Source of the DNA: Burkholderia sp. E7m39
GTDB lineage: Bacteria; Pseudomonadota; Gammaproteobacteria; Burkholderiales; Burkholderiaceae
Direction of reading: 5' to 3'
Length of the DNA: 39,661 nucleotides
NCBI GenBank assembly: GCA_001319865.1
Contig: BBSL01000414.1
Location: 1-39,661, forward strand
Shown here: positions 1 through 8,114 of the stretch, piece after piece
Numbering within the stretch: the stretch's first letter is position 1
Layout: each line of letters begins with the position of its first letter
Position numbers and translations under genes: made by a program
Notes under the pieces: generated by a model
What the model was told of the DNA's origin: nothing
The model's database searches: none
What the model saw: the letters and a program-made list of their open reading frames with translations, nothing else

Positions 1-1083
1 GTGCACGCCGACGCGCTGCGGCCACGCGGCCGCAAGATCGCGCATGGCCGTCTCCAGATACGCCTCGCCCTTGCCGAGAATCGCCACCTGCAAGCGCGGA
101 TGCCGCGCGAGCATCGTGGGCAGCGCTTCCGCGACGACGTCCGCGAGCTTCTGCGACGTCAACCGGCTGCCGATCGCGACGAGCGGTGCGAACGGATCGA
201 CGGTCAGGCCGAAGATCTGCTGCAATTCGCGCTTGCACGCCTGCTTGCCGCGCACGTCGTCGACGGAATAAGGACGCGCGATCTGCGGATCGGCGGAAGG
301 ATTCCACGTGATGCCGTCGATACCGTTGGTGATGCCCGACAGCTTGTGCGAGCACGCCTGCAACACGCCTTCCATCAGATGACCGAAGCGCGGCGTCAGG
401 ATTTCGCGCGCGTAGTTTTCGCTGACGGTCACGACCTGATGCGCGTGGACGATGCCCGCTTTCATCATGCTCAGCGCGCCGTAGAACTCGATGCTGCGCG
501 GGTCGGTCAACGCCGGCACGAGCAGTTCGGGCGGCACGCCCATCCAGCTGCCGAGAGCGAGCGGATAGTTGCCCTGAAACGCGAGGTTGTGCACGGTGAA
601 CACGCTTTTCGCCGACACGCCTGCGAGCTTCATCAACAGCGGCGTGAGGCCCGCATGCCAGTCGTGCGCGTGCACGATGTCGGGCTTGTGCACGCCGCGC
701 ACGCCGCGCGCAATGCGCGTGGCGGCTGCGGCAAGCGACGCGAAACGGATTGCATTGTCCGGATAGTCGCGGCCCTGGTCGTCCTGATAGAGATTGTCGC
801 GCTTGTACAGATGATCCATCTGCAGCAGCAGAACGGGCACGCCCGTATCGGGCATGTGGGCGCGCAAAAGCCGGGCGTCGCCGCCCGGCAATCCGCCGAT
901 GCGGCACAGCGGCGTGATGCCCACGGCGCGTTCGAGCGCCGCCGGGTACGCGGGCAGCAGAATGGTCGCATCGACGCCCGCGTCGCGCAACGCGGCGGCG
1001 TACGCACTCACCATATCGCCAAGGCCGCCGGATTTCGCAAGCGGCATCGCCTCCGAGGCGACGAGAAGAACGTTCAGCGTCAA
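1..1083 (-). CDS. glgA: Glycogen (starch) synthase, N-terminal 361 residues, runs off the window
   Basis: The protein transfers glucose from ADP-glucose to the growing alpha-1,4-glucan in glycogen synthesis in the cytoplasm. The reading frame opens with the hallmark KSGGLGD motif (residues 17-23, ADP-glucose binding lysine K17). It continues with the GT5 catalytic-domain landmarks HAHDWHAG and VFTVHNLAFQG, and the GITNGIDG motif at the domain border. The start is a TTG, chosen because GGAG lies 8 bases upstream (1092-1095) and the protein then begins exactly at the family N-terminus (TLNVLLVASEAMPLAKSGG). The C-terminal part is cut by the window edge; full-length GlgA is about 480-530 residues. 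No other glycogen gene is visible in the window. Confidence 0.93.
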   Translation of the reverse strand, partial: MTLNVLLVASEAMPLAKSGGLGDMVSAYAAALRDAGVDATILLPAYPAALERAVGITPLCRIGGLPGGDARLLRAHMPDTGVPVLLLQMDHLYKRDNLYQDDQGRDYPDNAIRFASLAAAATRIARGVRGVHKPDIVHAHDWHAGLTPLLMKLAGVSAKSVFTVHNLAFQGNYPLALGSWMGVPPELLVPALTDPRSIEFYGALSMMKAGIVHAHQVVTVSENYAREILTPRFGHLMEGVLQACSHKLSGITNGIDGITWNPSADPQIARPYSVDDVRGKQACKRELQQIFGLTVDPFAPLVAIGSRLTSQKLADVVAEALPTMLARHPRLQVAILGKGEAYLETAMRDLAAAWPQRVGVH

Positions 1084-1521
1084 GGTATTGACTCCAGGTT
1101 CCAGGTGGTCGATTGAAAGAGACGCTTGAAATGCCGCCGTAAAGGCTCGCGTGATCCGGGAGGCGGACCGGGTCGGCGGAAGGCGAGGGACGGACAGCTT
1201 GGATTGACAGCAAGCGGTGTGCCACGGGCCGTGTGTTAACCCAATGCCGCTGCGGCGCGGGAGACGGCTTTGTTCAGACCTATGCAAGGAGCTTTGCCGC
1301 TGTGCATGAAGCACTGTAGAGGATGAAATGCGTCAACTTGGTGAACGCGGATGAGGCAAGTTGGCGCAGCCGCGCGAGTGTAATTCGCGATGGGACATGT
1401 GCCGGTATTTACACGGCACGGCGCAGTCGCTCGCGCGTGCGCACGAGGCGCACGCGCGTTCGCAACTGGTTTGCATCGATGCAACGCGGAGCTGCGCGCG
1501 CATCGATGCATGAGCCGAAGG
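1084..1521. other. Intergenic region between glgA and the YSC84-type lipoprotein gene
   Basis: This 438-base gap lies upstream of glgA and downstream of the next minus-strand gene, so it should carry the glgA promoter. No convincing coding frame is present. It holds an inverted pair CAACTTG / CAAGTTG around 1333-1362. It also holds a 14-base perfect palindrome, TTGCATCGATGCAA (1471-1484), whose core CATCGATGCA recurs at 1501-1510, just after the stop codon of the lipoprotein gene. No clear intrinsic terminator was found. Confidence 0.5.
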
Positions 1522-2109
1522 CTAGATGTCGAGCCGCGAAATCTTTGCGCCTTCGAGCGAGACGCCCGCCATCAAACCCGCGTTGGTGAGCACGAACGCC
1601 TGCACGGGCTTGGTGGCCGTGGTCGAATCGATGTTGCCGTTCGCGCCGACCTTGACGAGCGCCACCGTCGCATCGCCGCCGACTGACCAGCCGTTGCTAT
1701 TGCGGAACTGGTCCAGCGCGTCTTGCGTCATGAAGAGAAAGATCACGCCCTTCGATTGCGCGCCAATCTGCAAACCGAACGAGCCCGCTGCCGTGCTGTA
1801 GTAGCCGACCGTCTGACCGCCGACGCGCAGCGCGCCCTGACCATACTGACCGCCGATCCAGAAACCTGCCTGCACGACAGACGGGAAGACGAGTACGCCG
1901 CGCGCCTTGGACGCGAGTTCGCGTGACCCGTGCGCCGTCGCATACAGACGCGAGAGCGTCTCATCGACGCTCGAATCGATCGCGCGGCGTTTGTCGGCGT
2001 TGCTCGCGTTCGTCGTCGAATGCGACGGCGTCATTGTGCAACCGGTAAGTGCAAGGCCACCCGCAGCGAGCATCGCGCTCGTGCTGACTATGAAATTTCT
2101 TCTATGCAT
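1522..2109 (-). CDS. YSC84-type (SYLF/DUF500-like) lipoprotein
   Basis: This is a predicted 195-residue lipoprotein. The N-terminus has a twin arginine (MHRRNF), a hydrophobic stretch and a lipobox ending ALTGC, with the lipidated Cys at about residue 24. The mature part is rich in Gly and carries the YSC84-like signature (ARGVLVFPSVVQAGFWIGG, then SFGLQIGAQSKGVIFLFMT). This domain is widespread in Burkholderia envelope proteins; its eukaryotic relatives bind lipids or actin, but the bacterial role is not settled. The start at 2109 is preferred over the adjacent in-frame ATG at 2112 and a longer upstream extension, because AGGAG lies about 7 bases upstream of it. It appears to be a single-gene unit. 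Confidence 0.82.
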   Translation of the reverse strand: MHRRNFIVSTSAMLAAGGLALTGCTMTPSHSTTNASNADKRRAIDSSVDETLSRLYATAHGSRELASKARGVLVFPSVVQAGFWIGGQYGQGALRVGGQTVGYYSTAAGSFGLQIGAQSKGVIFLFMTQDALDQFRNSNGWSVGGDATVALVKVGANGNIDSTTATKPVQAFVLTNAGLMAGVSLEGAKISRLDI

Positions 2110-2347
2110 CATCGTTCTCCTGTTTGGCACGCCAAGTCCGGCGGACAGCCCCTCCCTGGTGCTGTGGCCGCCGCTGCCGCAGGTCGCGAAACCTTGTGCA
2201 GCAAGGACTGACGACGTAATAGCAGTTCGCGTGCCCGCCAAGCTCGCCTTCATGCACGGCTATGCGCAATCTCGCGAAGCGTCCTTCACGGTATGGACGC
2301 GACCGCAAGCTCGCTGACGGTGTGTACGAATTACACGCGGCGAAGCG

Positions 2348-2791
2348 TTAAGCGTTGTCCGAAGCCGCGCGCTTCAGGAGTTCGAGCAGGCGTTGCGGCG
2401 TAAGCGGTTTCGCGCAGTGCGCGTCGAAGCCGGCTGCGCGCGCCCGTTCGCGGTCGCGCTGCGATGCGTAGCCGGTACACGCGATTAAAAGCATGTGCGA
2501 AGTCGATTCCGATGCGCGCAGACGGCGCGCAAGTTCGAGCCCGTCGACGCCCGGCATCGCGATGTCGAGCACAACGGCAAACGGCTGCCATTCGGACGCG
2601 AGTTCGCACACGTCTTCGGCACCGTGCATCGCGCGGCACTCGAAACCGTTGGCAAACAGCAGAAGCTGCAATGCGTCGGCGGCATCGGGGTAGTCGTCGA
2701 CAACAAGTACGCGCCGGTTATCGGTCATCCGCGTGCCGATGGGCCGCCACTCCAGTTCGTCTTCGCTGTCCTGTGGAATTCTCGTTGCCAT
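2348..2791 (-). CDS. Single-domain response regulator (CheY-like receiver)
   Basis: This 147-residue protein consists of a short polar N-terminal extension (about 25 residues) followed by one receiver domain and no output domain. The receiver has the acidic pair in VLVVDDYP, the phospho-acceptor Asp in VVLDIAMPG (about D76), the switch Thr in ACTGY (T106) and the conserved Lys in AKPL (K128). Such stand-alone receivers relay phosphate or regulate a partner by direct binding. No histidine kinase is encoded in the window, so its partner is unknown. The start at 2791 has GAGGAG about 10 bases upstream; an internal Met 21 residues later is a possible alternative start. It is transcribed divergently from the racemase gene. 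Confidence 0.85.
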   Translation of the reverse strand: MATRIPQDSEDELEWRPIGTRMTDNRRVLVVDDYPDAADALQLLLFANGFECRAMHGAEDVCELASEWQPFAVVLDIAMPGVDGLELARRLRASESTSHMLLIACTGYASQRDRERARAAGFDAHCAKPLTPQRLLELLKRAASDNA

Positions 2792-3138
2792 TGGTGGTGG
2801 TCTCCTCACTCCCCGAGGCACTGGGACAGCAAGGGATGGACCCGGCACAGCACACAAGCGAACGCATAAGCGAACCCACGGAGCCGCGAATTGACAATTG
2901 CGCTGCGCGTCAGGGTTAACCAGCGAGCTAAACGCGATTGCGCGCCGTTGAAGAACGCAAATAAGCCGGATCATGTTGCTTATCAGCCGACTGCCCGCCT
3001 TATCATGCGACATTAATCGGCATTCGGATTTATATTCCGAACGGCGCCGCGAAAAACGGATTCGATGTAAGGCGCCGGCAGTCCGCGGCGGAGTTGCCGG
3101 AATCCGCGCTTCCAATAAAAGCAGCAAGCGAGGAAATA
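2792..3138. other. Divergent promoter region between response regulator and racemase
   Basis: This 347-base gap separates two divergent genes and must hold both promoters. The half nearer the racemase is AT-rich for this genome (about 2960-3040). It contains an operator-like inverted repeat at 3023-3041, annotated separately. Closer to the racemase start, CCGGCA and TGCCGG flank a GC-rich stretch at about 3075-3100 that could form a hairpin in the leader. No coding frame is convincing. Confidence 0.5.
3023..3041. promoter_or_regulatory. Operator-like inverted repeat TTCGGA-N7-TCCGAA
   Basis: The two 6-base arms are perfect inverted copies separated by an all-AT heptamer (TTTATAT). The repeat is 98 bases upstream of the racemase ATG, in the AT-rich part of the divergent promoter region. 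The geometry suits a dimeric repressor. The regulator is not identifiable from the sequence. Confidence 0.4.
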
Positions 3139-4638
3139 ATGAATACATCGACCGTAACGGCGCGGCGCGCGCTCGGCATTGTGTGCGGCGAGGCGCGTTT
3201 AGCCAGCGTGGATGTGCTGCGCAAAATGCATTATGCAAATGCCGCCGCGAGAACATTTCAGCCATTGGATATTGCCGTCGAATGCTTTGCGAATGACGGG
3301 AGCCGCGCGCCGCATGCGCGCATTGCGGGCTCGGCCGAACACAAGCTGCGCGTGTTCGATTCGATCCGCGATGTCGAGCGGCGCGGCGTGACGGCCGTCG
3401 CGCTGCCGTGCTTCGACAGCCATCTGTTCATCGACGAAATGCAGCAGAACACGACGGTCGCCATCGTCGACATGATCGCGGCGCTCTTTGCGCATCTGCG
3501 GCAACGCTTTCCGCTATCGTGCCGCGTCGGCGTGCTGACTTCGCCGCTGCTGCATGAGCAGCGCCTGTTCGAACGATATGGCGAGCGCGTGCGTATCGAT
3601 GTGGCGAGCGTCGGCGTGAGCGGCGCGGACCGCGACGTGTTGCGTGCGGCGTGCCAATCGCTGATCGCGCAGGGCATCGACGTGCTGATGCCGGGCAGCA
3701 CCGACAGCGCGCTGTCGCTGCATAGACTCGGCACGCTGCCTGTGCCCGTCGTCGACGCGTATTCGGTGTACGCGCAACATCTGCTCGCCGCCGACCATCG
3801 CAAGCCCGCACGGGCGATCAAGCTCGGCGTGGTTGGCGGAGTGGGGCCCGCGGCGACGGTCGACTTCATGCACAAGGTCGTGCGCGGCACGCCCGCCGCG
3901 CGCGATCAGGATCACATCAAGATGATCGTCGAGCAGAACCCGCAGATTCCCGACCGCACGGATCATCTGACGGGCGACGGCGCCGATCCGACGCTCGCGC
4001 TTTACGCGACGTGCAAGAAACTCGAAGACGGAGGAGCCGACCTGATCGCGATACCGTGCAATACCGCGCATGCGTTCATCGCGCCGATCGAAGCACGCTT
4101 GCGTGTGCCCATCGTCAACATGATGAGCGTGACGGCCGACTACTTATGCGCCGCATTTCCCCATGTCGACCGTGTCGGCCTGCTCGCGACGGACGGCACG
4201 ATTGCAAGCGGACTGTATCGCGCGGCGCTCGAAGCACGCGGAATGACCCAGGTCGTGCCGTCCCTCGCGATGCAGGCGCGCGTGACGAACGCCATCTACG
4301 GCGCGCGCGGCGTGAAAGCGGGCTTTACGAGCGGAGAGTGCGTCGACGACATCATGGCGGCACTCGACAGTCTTCTCTCGCAGCACATCGAAGTCGTTCT
4401 TTTGGCGTGCACTGAATTGCCACTGCTTTTCCCGCAAGCCGTCTCCGTCACGCGTAATGGACGCACTGCGCGTCTCGTCGATCCGACCGATGTGCTTGCA
4501 AGATCTTGCGTGGAATTCACGCGCGGCAAGCCGATCGCCACGCAGGCCAATGCCCGATGCGAAAAAGCGCCCGTCGACGATGCGGTTTTATCGAGGCAGA
4601 TGGAAAGAGGCACGGCATTCAATGCCGAGCTGCTTTGA
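3139..4638 (+). CDS. Double-domain aspartate/glutamate racemase family protein
   Basis: This 499-residue cytoplasmic protein is about twice the usual length of the Asp/Glu/hydantoin racemase family (about 230-250). It reads as two tandem racemase modules. The C-terminal module (about 225-470) starts with LGVVGGVGPAAT and has both catalytic cysteines of cofactor-independent racemases, in IPCNTAHAF (C307) and LLACTELPLLF (C424). The N-terminal module (about 8-215) keeps the first Cys in LPCFDSH (C91), but the second position reads MPGSTDSA, with Ser187 in place of Cys. It is therefore probably inactive as a two-base racemase, or acts on another reaction. The start has AGG five bases upstream; a longer in-frame extension to a TTG at 3094 lacks support. 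The gene is alone on its strand, and the true substrate is unknown. Confidence 0.85.
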   Translation: MNTSTVTARRALGIVCGEARLASVDVLRKMHYANAAARTFQPLDIAVECFANDGSRAPHARIAGSAEHKLRVFDSIRDVERRGVTAVALPCFDSHLFIDEMQQNTTVAIVDMIAALFAHLRQRFPLSCRVGVLTSPLLHEQRLFERYGERVRIDVASVGVSGADRDVLRAACQSLIAQGIDVLMPGSTDSALSLHRLGTLPVPVVDAYSVYAQHLLAADHRKPARAIKLGVVGGVGPAATVDFMHKVVRGTPAARDQDHIKMIVEQNPQIPDRTDHLTGDGADPTLALYATCKKLEDGGADLIAIPCNTAHAFIAPIEARLRVPIVNMMSVTADYLCAAFPHVDRVGLLATDGTIASGLYRAALEARGMTQVVPSLAMQARVTNAIYGARGVKAGFTSGECVDDIMAALDSLLSQHIEVVLLACTELPLLFPQAVSVTRNGRTARLVDPTDVLARSCVEFTRGKPIATQANARCEKAPVDDAVLSRQMERGTAFNAELL

Positions 4639-4837
4639 AGCTTCCATTCGCTGTGACTTTCGTGTTTCTTTTCGCTTTCTAATCACTTTCCAATAACAGT
4701 GATTTCAAGGTATTTCTCTTCCTTCGCAAACGTTTCACAATAAGTTCTTCATTCGACTTCAGACTGCGTTTCCAGCGGCGGCGCGTCATTTTCTTAGCGC
4801 GCCGTCATGTGCCGAAGTGCTGGAACAGGATGCTCGA

Positions 4838-5200
4838 ATGAACGGACTTCCTCTCTCTTCACCGTGCGTTGGCGCGATCGTTGTGCGCGCATTGCTCACG
4901 CTGGCCGCATGCGGACCGGACGATGCCGCGAGCGGCGCGAGCACGGCGCCGTCACCGTCCCAGCCGGGCGCCGCGCCCGGTATGCAAAGCCCCGCCATTG
5001 CGCCCACTCAATCGCCGCCGCCATCCGCGCAGGCGGGCAGTGTGGCCAGCATGTTCAATGCGCCCGCGACGCGCGTGGGCGCAGGCATCGATAACCCACC
5101 CGGGAACGCCGCCATTGTGGACGCGCAGGCAAGCCTTGCCGCCGACAGCCAGCAGATCGCGCCCGTGCTTCATCACGCCCCCGGCGACGACAGTCATTGA
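4838..5200 (+). CDS. Small Pro/Ala-rich lipoprotein upstream of the phospholipase C remnant
   Basis: This is a predicted 120-residue lipoprotein. A hydrophobic N-terminal segment ends in a lipobox LAAC, followed by a disordered stretch rich in Ala, Ser, Pro and Gln (about residues 28-70) and then a short conserved-looking part. The start ATG has AGGA seven bases upstream; a GTG 21 bases earlier is in frame but lacks a ribosome site. It lies 94 bases upstream of the plcN-like gene on the same strand, so it may once have been co-expressed with it. I do not recognise a specific family. Confidence 0.6.
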   Translation: MNGLPLSSPCVGAIVVRALLTLAACGPDDAASGASTAPSPSQPGAAPGMQSPAIAPTQSPPPSAQAGSVASMFNAPATRVGAGIDNPPGNAAIVDAQASLAADSQQIAPVLHHAPGDDSH

Positions 5201-5294
5201 ACGACTTTCGCAGTGGATAACAACGCGCGCGAAGCGCGTGTGGTCCCTTTGTGCCCTTTCTGTACTCTTTCCCCAAGAAGAAGGTAACGACACC

Positions 5295-6034
5295 ATGACA
5301 TCCAATAGCCGTCGCCGTTTTCTGAAGACCGCCGCAACATCGGCAGGCGCTGCCGCCGCCGTGACGATGCTGCCGGAATCGATCCGCAATGCGCTCGCTG
5401 TGCCCGCGAACTCGCGCACGGGGTCGATCCGTGACGTCGAGCACATTGTCGTGTTCATGCAGGAGAACCGTTCGTTCGATCATTACTTCGGCCATATGCG
5501 CGGCGTGCGCGGCTACAACGACCGCTTCCCGATTCCGCTGCCAAATGGCAAGCCCGTCTGGTATCAGCCGTCGAAAGCCGATGCGACCAAACCTGTGCTG
5601 CCGTTTCACCTCGATACGCAAACGTCGAGCGCACAATGTGTCGGCGATCTCGATCACTCGTGGTACAAGACGCACGCCGCGATCGACGGCGGCCGCTACG
5701 ATCAGTGGCCCGCGAACAAGACAGACATGACGATGGGCTATCACCTGCGCTCGGACATTCCGTTCCATTACGCGCTTGCCGATGCGTTCACGGTATCGCG
5801 CGTCTTTCCGTAGTCGATAACGCGTACGGCGCGCATCCGCGTCCCGTGATCGTGCCGCCGGGCGTGACGATCGAAGAAGCGTGGGTGCTCGCCGCGAGCC
5901 ATCACTGGTATGACCTGACGGTGAGCAACAACGACGACGCGTCGTTTCAGCGCCGCCTCGCCGGTCACGTCGAAACGGGCAAGCCGAGCATCAGTGATCC
6001 CGCCGCCGTTGCGCCCGTGATGTCGATGTTCTGA
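5295..6034 (+). pseudogene. plcN: Phosphocholine-specific phospholipase C, internally deleted and frameshifted
   Basis: The intact enzyme is an exported phospholipase C of about 700 residues that hydrolyses phosphatidylcholine. The first 165 or so residues here are a perfect N-terminus: a Tat signal (SRRRFLKT), then the family motif VVFMQENRSFDHYFGHMRG, and continuing to HYALADAFTV. The frame then runs into SRVFP and a TAG at 5811-5813. In another frame, from about 5795, the true C-terminus appears (WYDLTVSNNDDASFQRRLAGHVETG split over 5900-5980) and ends at 6034. The junction lies at about 5793-5815, and roughly 450 residues, including most of the catalytic core, are missing. An AAGG ribosome site and the downstream terminator are still present, so the loss looks recent. 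Confidence 0.88.
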
Positions 6035-6071
6035 GCCGTACGCGCGGCACTGCACGGGCAGCGCGAAGTTC

Positions 6072-6104
6072 GCCCCGGCATGGTTGATGTACCGGGGCTT
6101 TTTT
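6072..6104 (+). terminator. Rho-independent terminator after the phospholipase C remnant
   Basis: A 7-base stem GCCCCGG / CCGGGGC with a 13-base loop is followed directly by six T residues (6099-6104). It is placed 38 bases after the C-terminal stop codon of the phospholipase C remnant, as expected for that gene. Confidence 0.85.
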
Positions 6105-6125
6105 CACGTGTGCGTCGCGAGCGGC

Positions 6126-7322
6126 TCACGCATCGAGCGTCAGCACCCCTTCACGCGCAACGATGCATCCATTCGCCACGACCAGCTTGCGCACGGGCCG
6201 GGCCGCAACGGCATGCGCGAGCGTTTGCGCATCGACGAGCACGAGGTCCGCGCGCGCGCCCGCATGCAAACCGTAGTCGGCGAACTGGCATCCGCGCGCG
6301 GCTGCTCGACTGACGCAATCGAATGCGAGCGCCAGCGCATCGTCGCGCCGCAGGTCGTAGCGCATGCCGATCAGCATCGCGCGTTCGAGCATATCGGGTG
6401 AGCCGTACGGATTCCACGTATCGCGGATACCGTCGTTGCCGCCGAACAGCGTGACGCTTTTTTCGATGCACGCAGCAAGCGGCGGCACAGGCACGGAAGC
6501 GGGCGCCGTGGTGAGCAGCGCGACGTTCAGTAGCGCAAGCCGTTCGAGCAGCGGATCACGCTCGCGCGGCGCCAGCGCGCCGAGACAGAACGCGTGGCTG
6601 ACCACGACGCGCCCTTGCATGCCGAGCGCCTCGACGCGATCGAGCAGCAGCTTGAGCGTGAACGCACCGATTTCGGCGGGTTCGTGCAGGTGGATGTCGA
6701 TCGGCTTCGCGTGGCGCGTCGCCAGATCGAAAGTCGCATTCAGCGACGCGACCGGGTCGCCGTCGATCAACGCCGGGTCCAGCGCGCCCAGCACGTCGGC
6801 GCCCGCTCGTAGCGCTTCGTCGAGCAGCGTGATGGTGCCGTCGCGCTCCAGCATGCCCGACTGCGGAAACGCCACGATCTGCATGTCGAGCACGTTGCGC
6901 AACGTGTCGCGCGTGCGCAGCACGCCTTCGAGGTGTTTGAGGCGTGCGTCGGTATCGATATCGACGTGCGTGCGCAGACGCGTCGTGCCCGCCTGCAGAA
7001 AAGCCCGCGCCAGCGCGAGCGAGGCGGCGGCCGCATCGTGGCCGCTCTGCGCACGAAAGTGCCGCTCGTTTTCGATGCGATCGGTGAGCTTCGGTCCCAC
7101 TTCGTTGCGATACCAGCGCATGCCCCACATCGTCTTGTCGAGATGCGTATGGCCTTCGACGAAGCCGGGCAGCAGCAGCGCGCCGTCTCCCTGCACGCGC
7201 GTCGCATCGGTTTTGGCCTGCAGATCAGCGCCAATCGCATCGATGCGGCCGTCGACGATCGACACGTCGACGCGCGTGCCATCGGGCATACGCACATCGG
7301 CGATCCATAGCTGCTTGCTCAT
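6126..7322 (-). CDS. Cytosine deaminase-type amidohydrolase
   Basis: This 398-residue metal-dependent hydrolase of the amidohydrolase superfamily probably deaminates a nucleobase-like or small cyclic amide/amine substrate in the cytoplasm. It has the N-terminal small beta domain, then the metal-binding HTHLDKT motif (H58, H60). The barrel motifs include IDIHLHEP, VVSHAF and GNDGIRDTWNPYGSPDMLE, the last being the cytosine-deaminase type of the final Asp region. The C-terminal ADLVLVDA strand is also typical. The ATG overlaps the TGA of the upstream membrane-protein gene by four bases (ATGA), so the two are translationally coupled. The exact substrate cannot be read from the sequence; cytosine, isoguanine or N-substituted ammelide analogues are candidates. 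Confidence 0.85.
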   Translation of the reverse strand: MSKQLWIADVRMPDGTRVDVSIVDGRIDAIGADLQAKTDATRVQGDGALLLPGFVEGHTHLDKTMWGMRWYRNEVGPKLTDRIENERHFRAQSGHDAAAASLALARAFLQAGTTRLRTHVDIDTDARLKHLEGVLRTRDTLRNVLDMQIVAFPQSGMLERDGTITLLDEALRAGADVLGALDPALIDGDPVASLNATFDLATRHAKPIDIHLHEPAEIGAFTLKLLLDRVEALGMQGRVVVSHAFCLGALAPRERDPLLERLALLNVALLTTAPASVPVPPLAACIEKSVTLFGGNDGIRDTWNPYGSPDMLERAMLIGMRYDLRRDDALALAFDCVSRAAARGCQFADYGLHAGARADLVLVDAQTLAHAVAARPVRKLVVANGCIVAREGVLTLDA

Positions 7323-7951
7323 GCAGACTCCATTTTGCTGTCAGCGTCCATTCGTTTGAGACGTCGGCGTGTGCGGATCGTCCATAGCGTGAGCGCGCCG
7401 TACACAGCCCAGCGCAGCGCCGTCGAGATATGCAGCGCCAGTTGCGCGTCGCTCAGCGTCGACACGGCCCAATAGCGCGCGACATTTTCCGCCGTCAGTC
7501 CAATGCCCCAGACCACTGTCATCCGACGAATCTGCGCCACGAGTTGCGGGCGCTCGAGATAGTGGCGTTCGAACTCCGCGACGCGGTCACGCGATTCGCG
7601 CGATGCCGTCGAGCGCCCGAGGTAATACACGAGCGGCTTCTTCAGCAACAGCGACAGCAGAAACGTGACGCCGATGACACCCGACACCATGGGGTCTTCC
7701 AGCGCGCGCTGCGCGTCACGATCGATCAGCGCCCACGCGAGCAGCGGCACGATGCCAGCGAGCACGATCGCGCTGAGCGCATCGAAATGCCGCGCGTGAT
7801 ACAGGTCCCAGACGATCCACGCGAGCAACGGCGCCGCCGACGCCGCCAGCGCGCCCGTCACGCCCCAATACGGCAGCGCGAGCCGGTACGCGAGCCACGG
7901 CAGCGCGATATTCACGGCCAATGCGGACAGGTATCGGTAGGGAACCTTCAT
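7319..7951 (-). CDS. VC0807-like inner-membrane protein
   Basis: This is a predicted 210-residue polytopic inner-membrane protein. Hydrophobic segments lie near residues 10-25, 30-48, 58-75, 90-105, 145-165 and 180-195, with a basic C-terminus (RTRRRLKRMD). The shape resembles the VC0807/septation-protein-A-like family, which has no firmly assigned function. Start choice is uncertain: MKVPYRYL at 7951 matches how such proteins begin, although the ribosome site is weak (GAG), and an ATG at 8002 is also in frame. It is coupled by a four-base overlap to the amidohydrolase downstream, which suggests a joint role, perhaps substrate entry. This is an inference. Confidence 0.7.
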   Translation of the reverse strand: MKVPYRYLSALAVNIALPWLAYRLALPYWGVTGALAASAAPLLAWIVWDLYHARHFDALSAIVLAGIVPLLAWALIDRDAQRALEDPMVSGVIGVTFLLSLLLKKPLVYYLGRSTASRESRDRVAEFERHYLERPQLVAQIRRMTVVWGIGLTAENVARYWAVSTLSDAQLALHISTALRWAVYGALTLWTIRTRRRLKRMDADSKMESA

Positions 7952-8048
7952 ACGCTCGTTGCGCGCGCGCGCGTGCGTGCGGGTGGATGCGTAGTGTCGC
8001 ATATCGGCGGTGAACCAAGCAGGGCAATCCTTCGGAGGAATTCGCGCG

Positions 8049-8081
8049 AAAAAAGCGGCGAGCGCCTGTCGCGCTCGCCGC
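8049..8081 (-). terminator. Rho-independent terminator of the diiron oxygenase gene
   Basis: Read on the minus strand, an 11-base perfect stem GCGGCGAGCGC / GCGCTCGCCGC with a five-base loop is followed by six T residues (complement of 8049-8054). It lies 33 bases downstream of the stop codon of the 8115-9083 gene. Confidence 0.9.
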
Positions 8082-8114
8082 CTGCGAAGGTGATGTCGTG
8101 ACGCCTTGGCGGAT

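Noticed and set aside
1..1116. Long plus-strand open frame
   Set aside because: It is the antisense shadow of glgA; the minus strand has all glycogen synthase motifs and a ribosome site.
4681..4704. AATCACT / AGTGATT hairpin after the racemase
   Set aside because: Short AT-rich stem with a 10-base loop and no T-tract; too weak to call a terminator.
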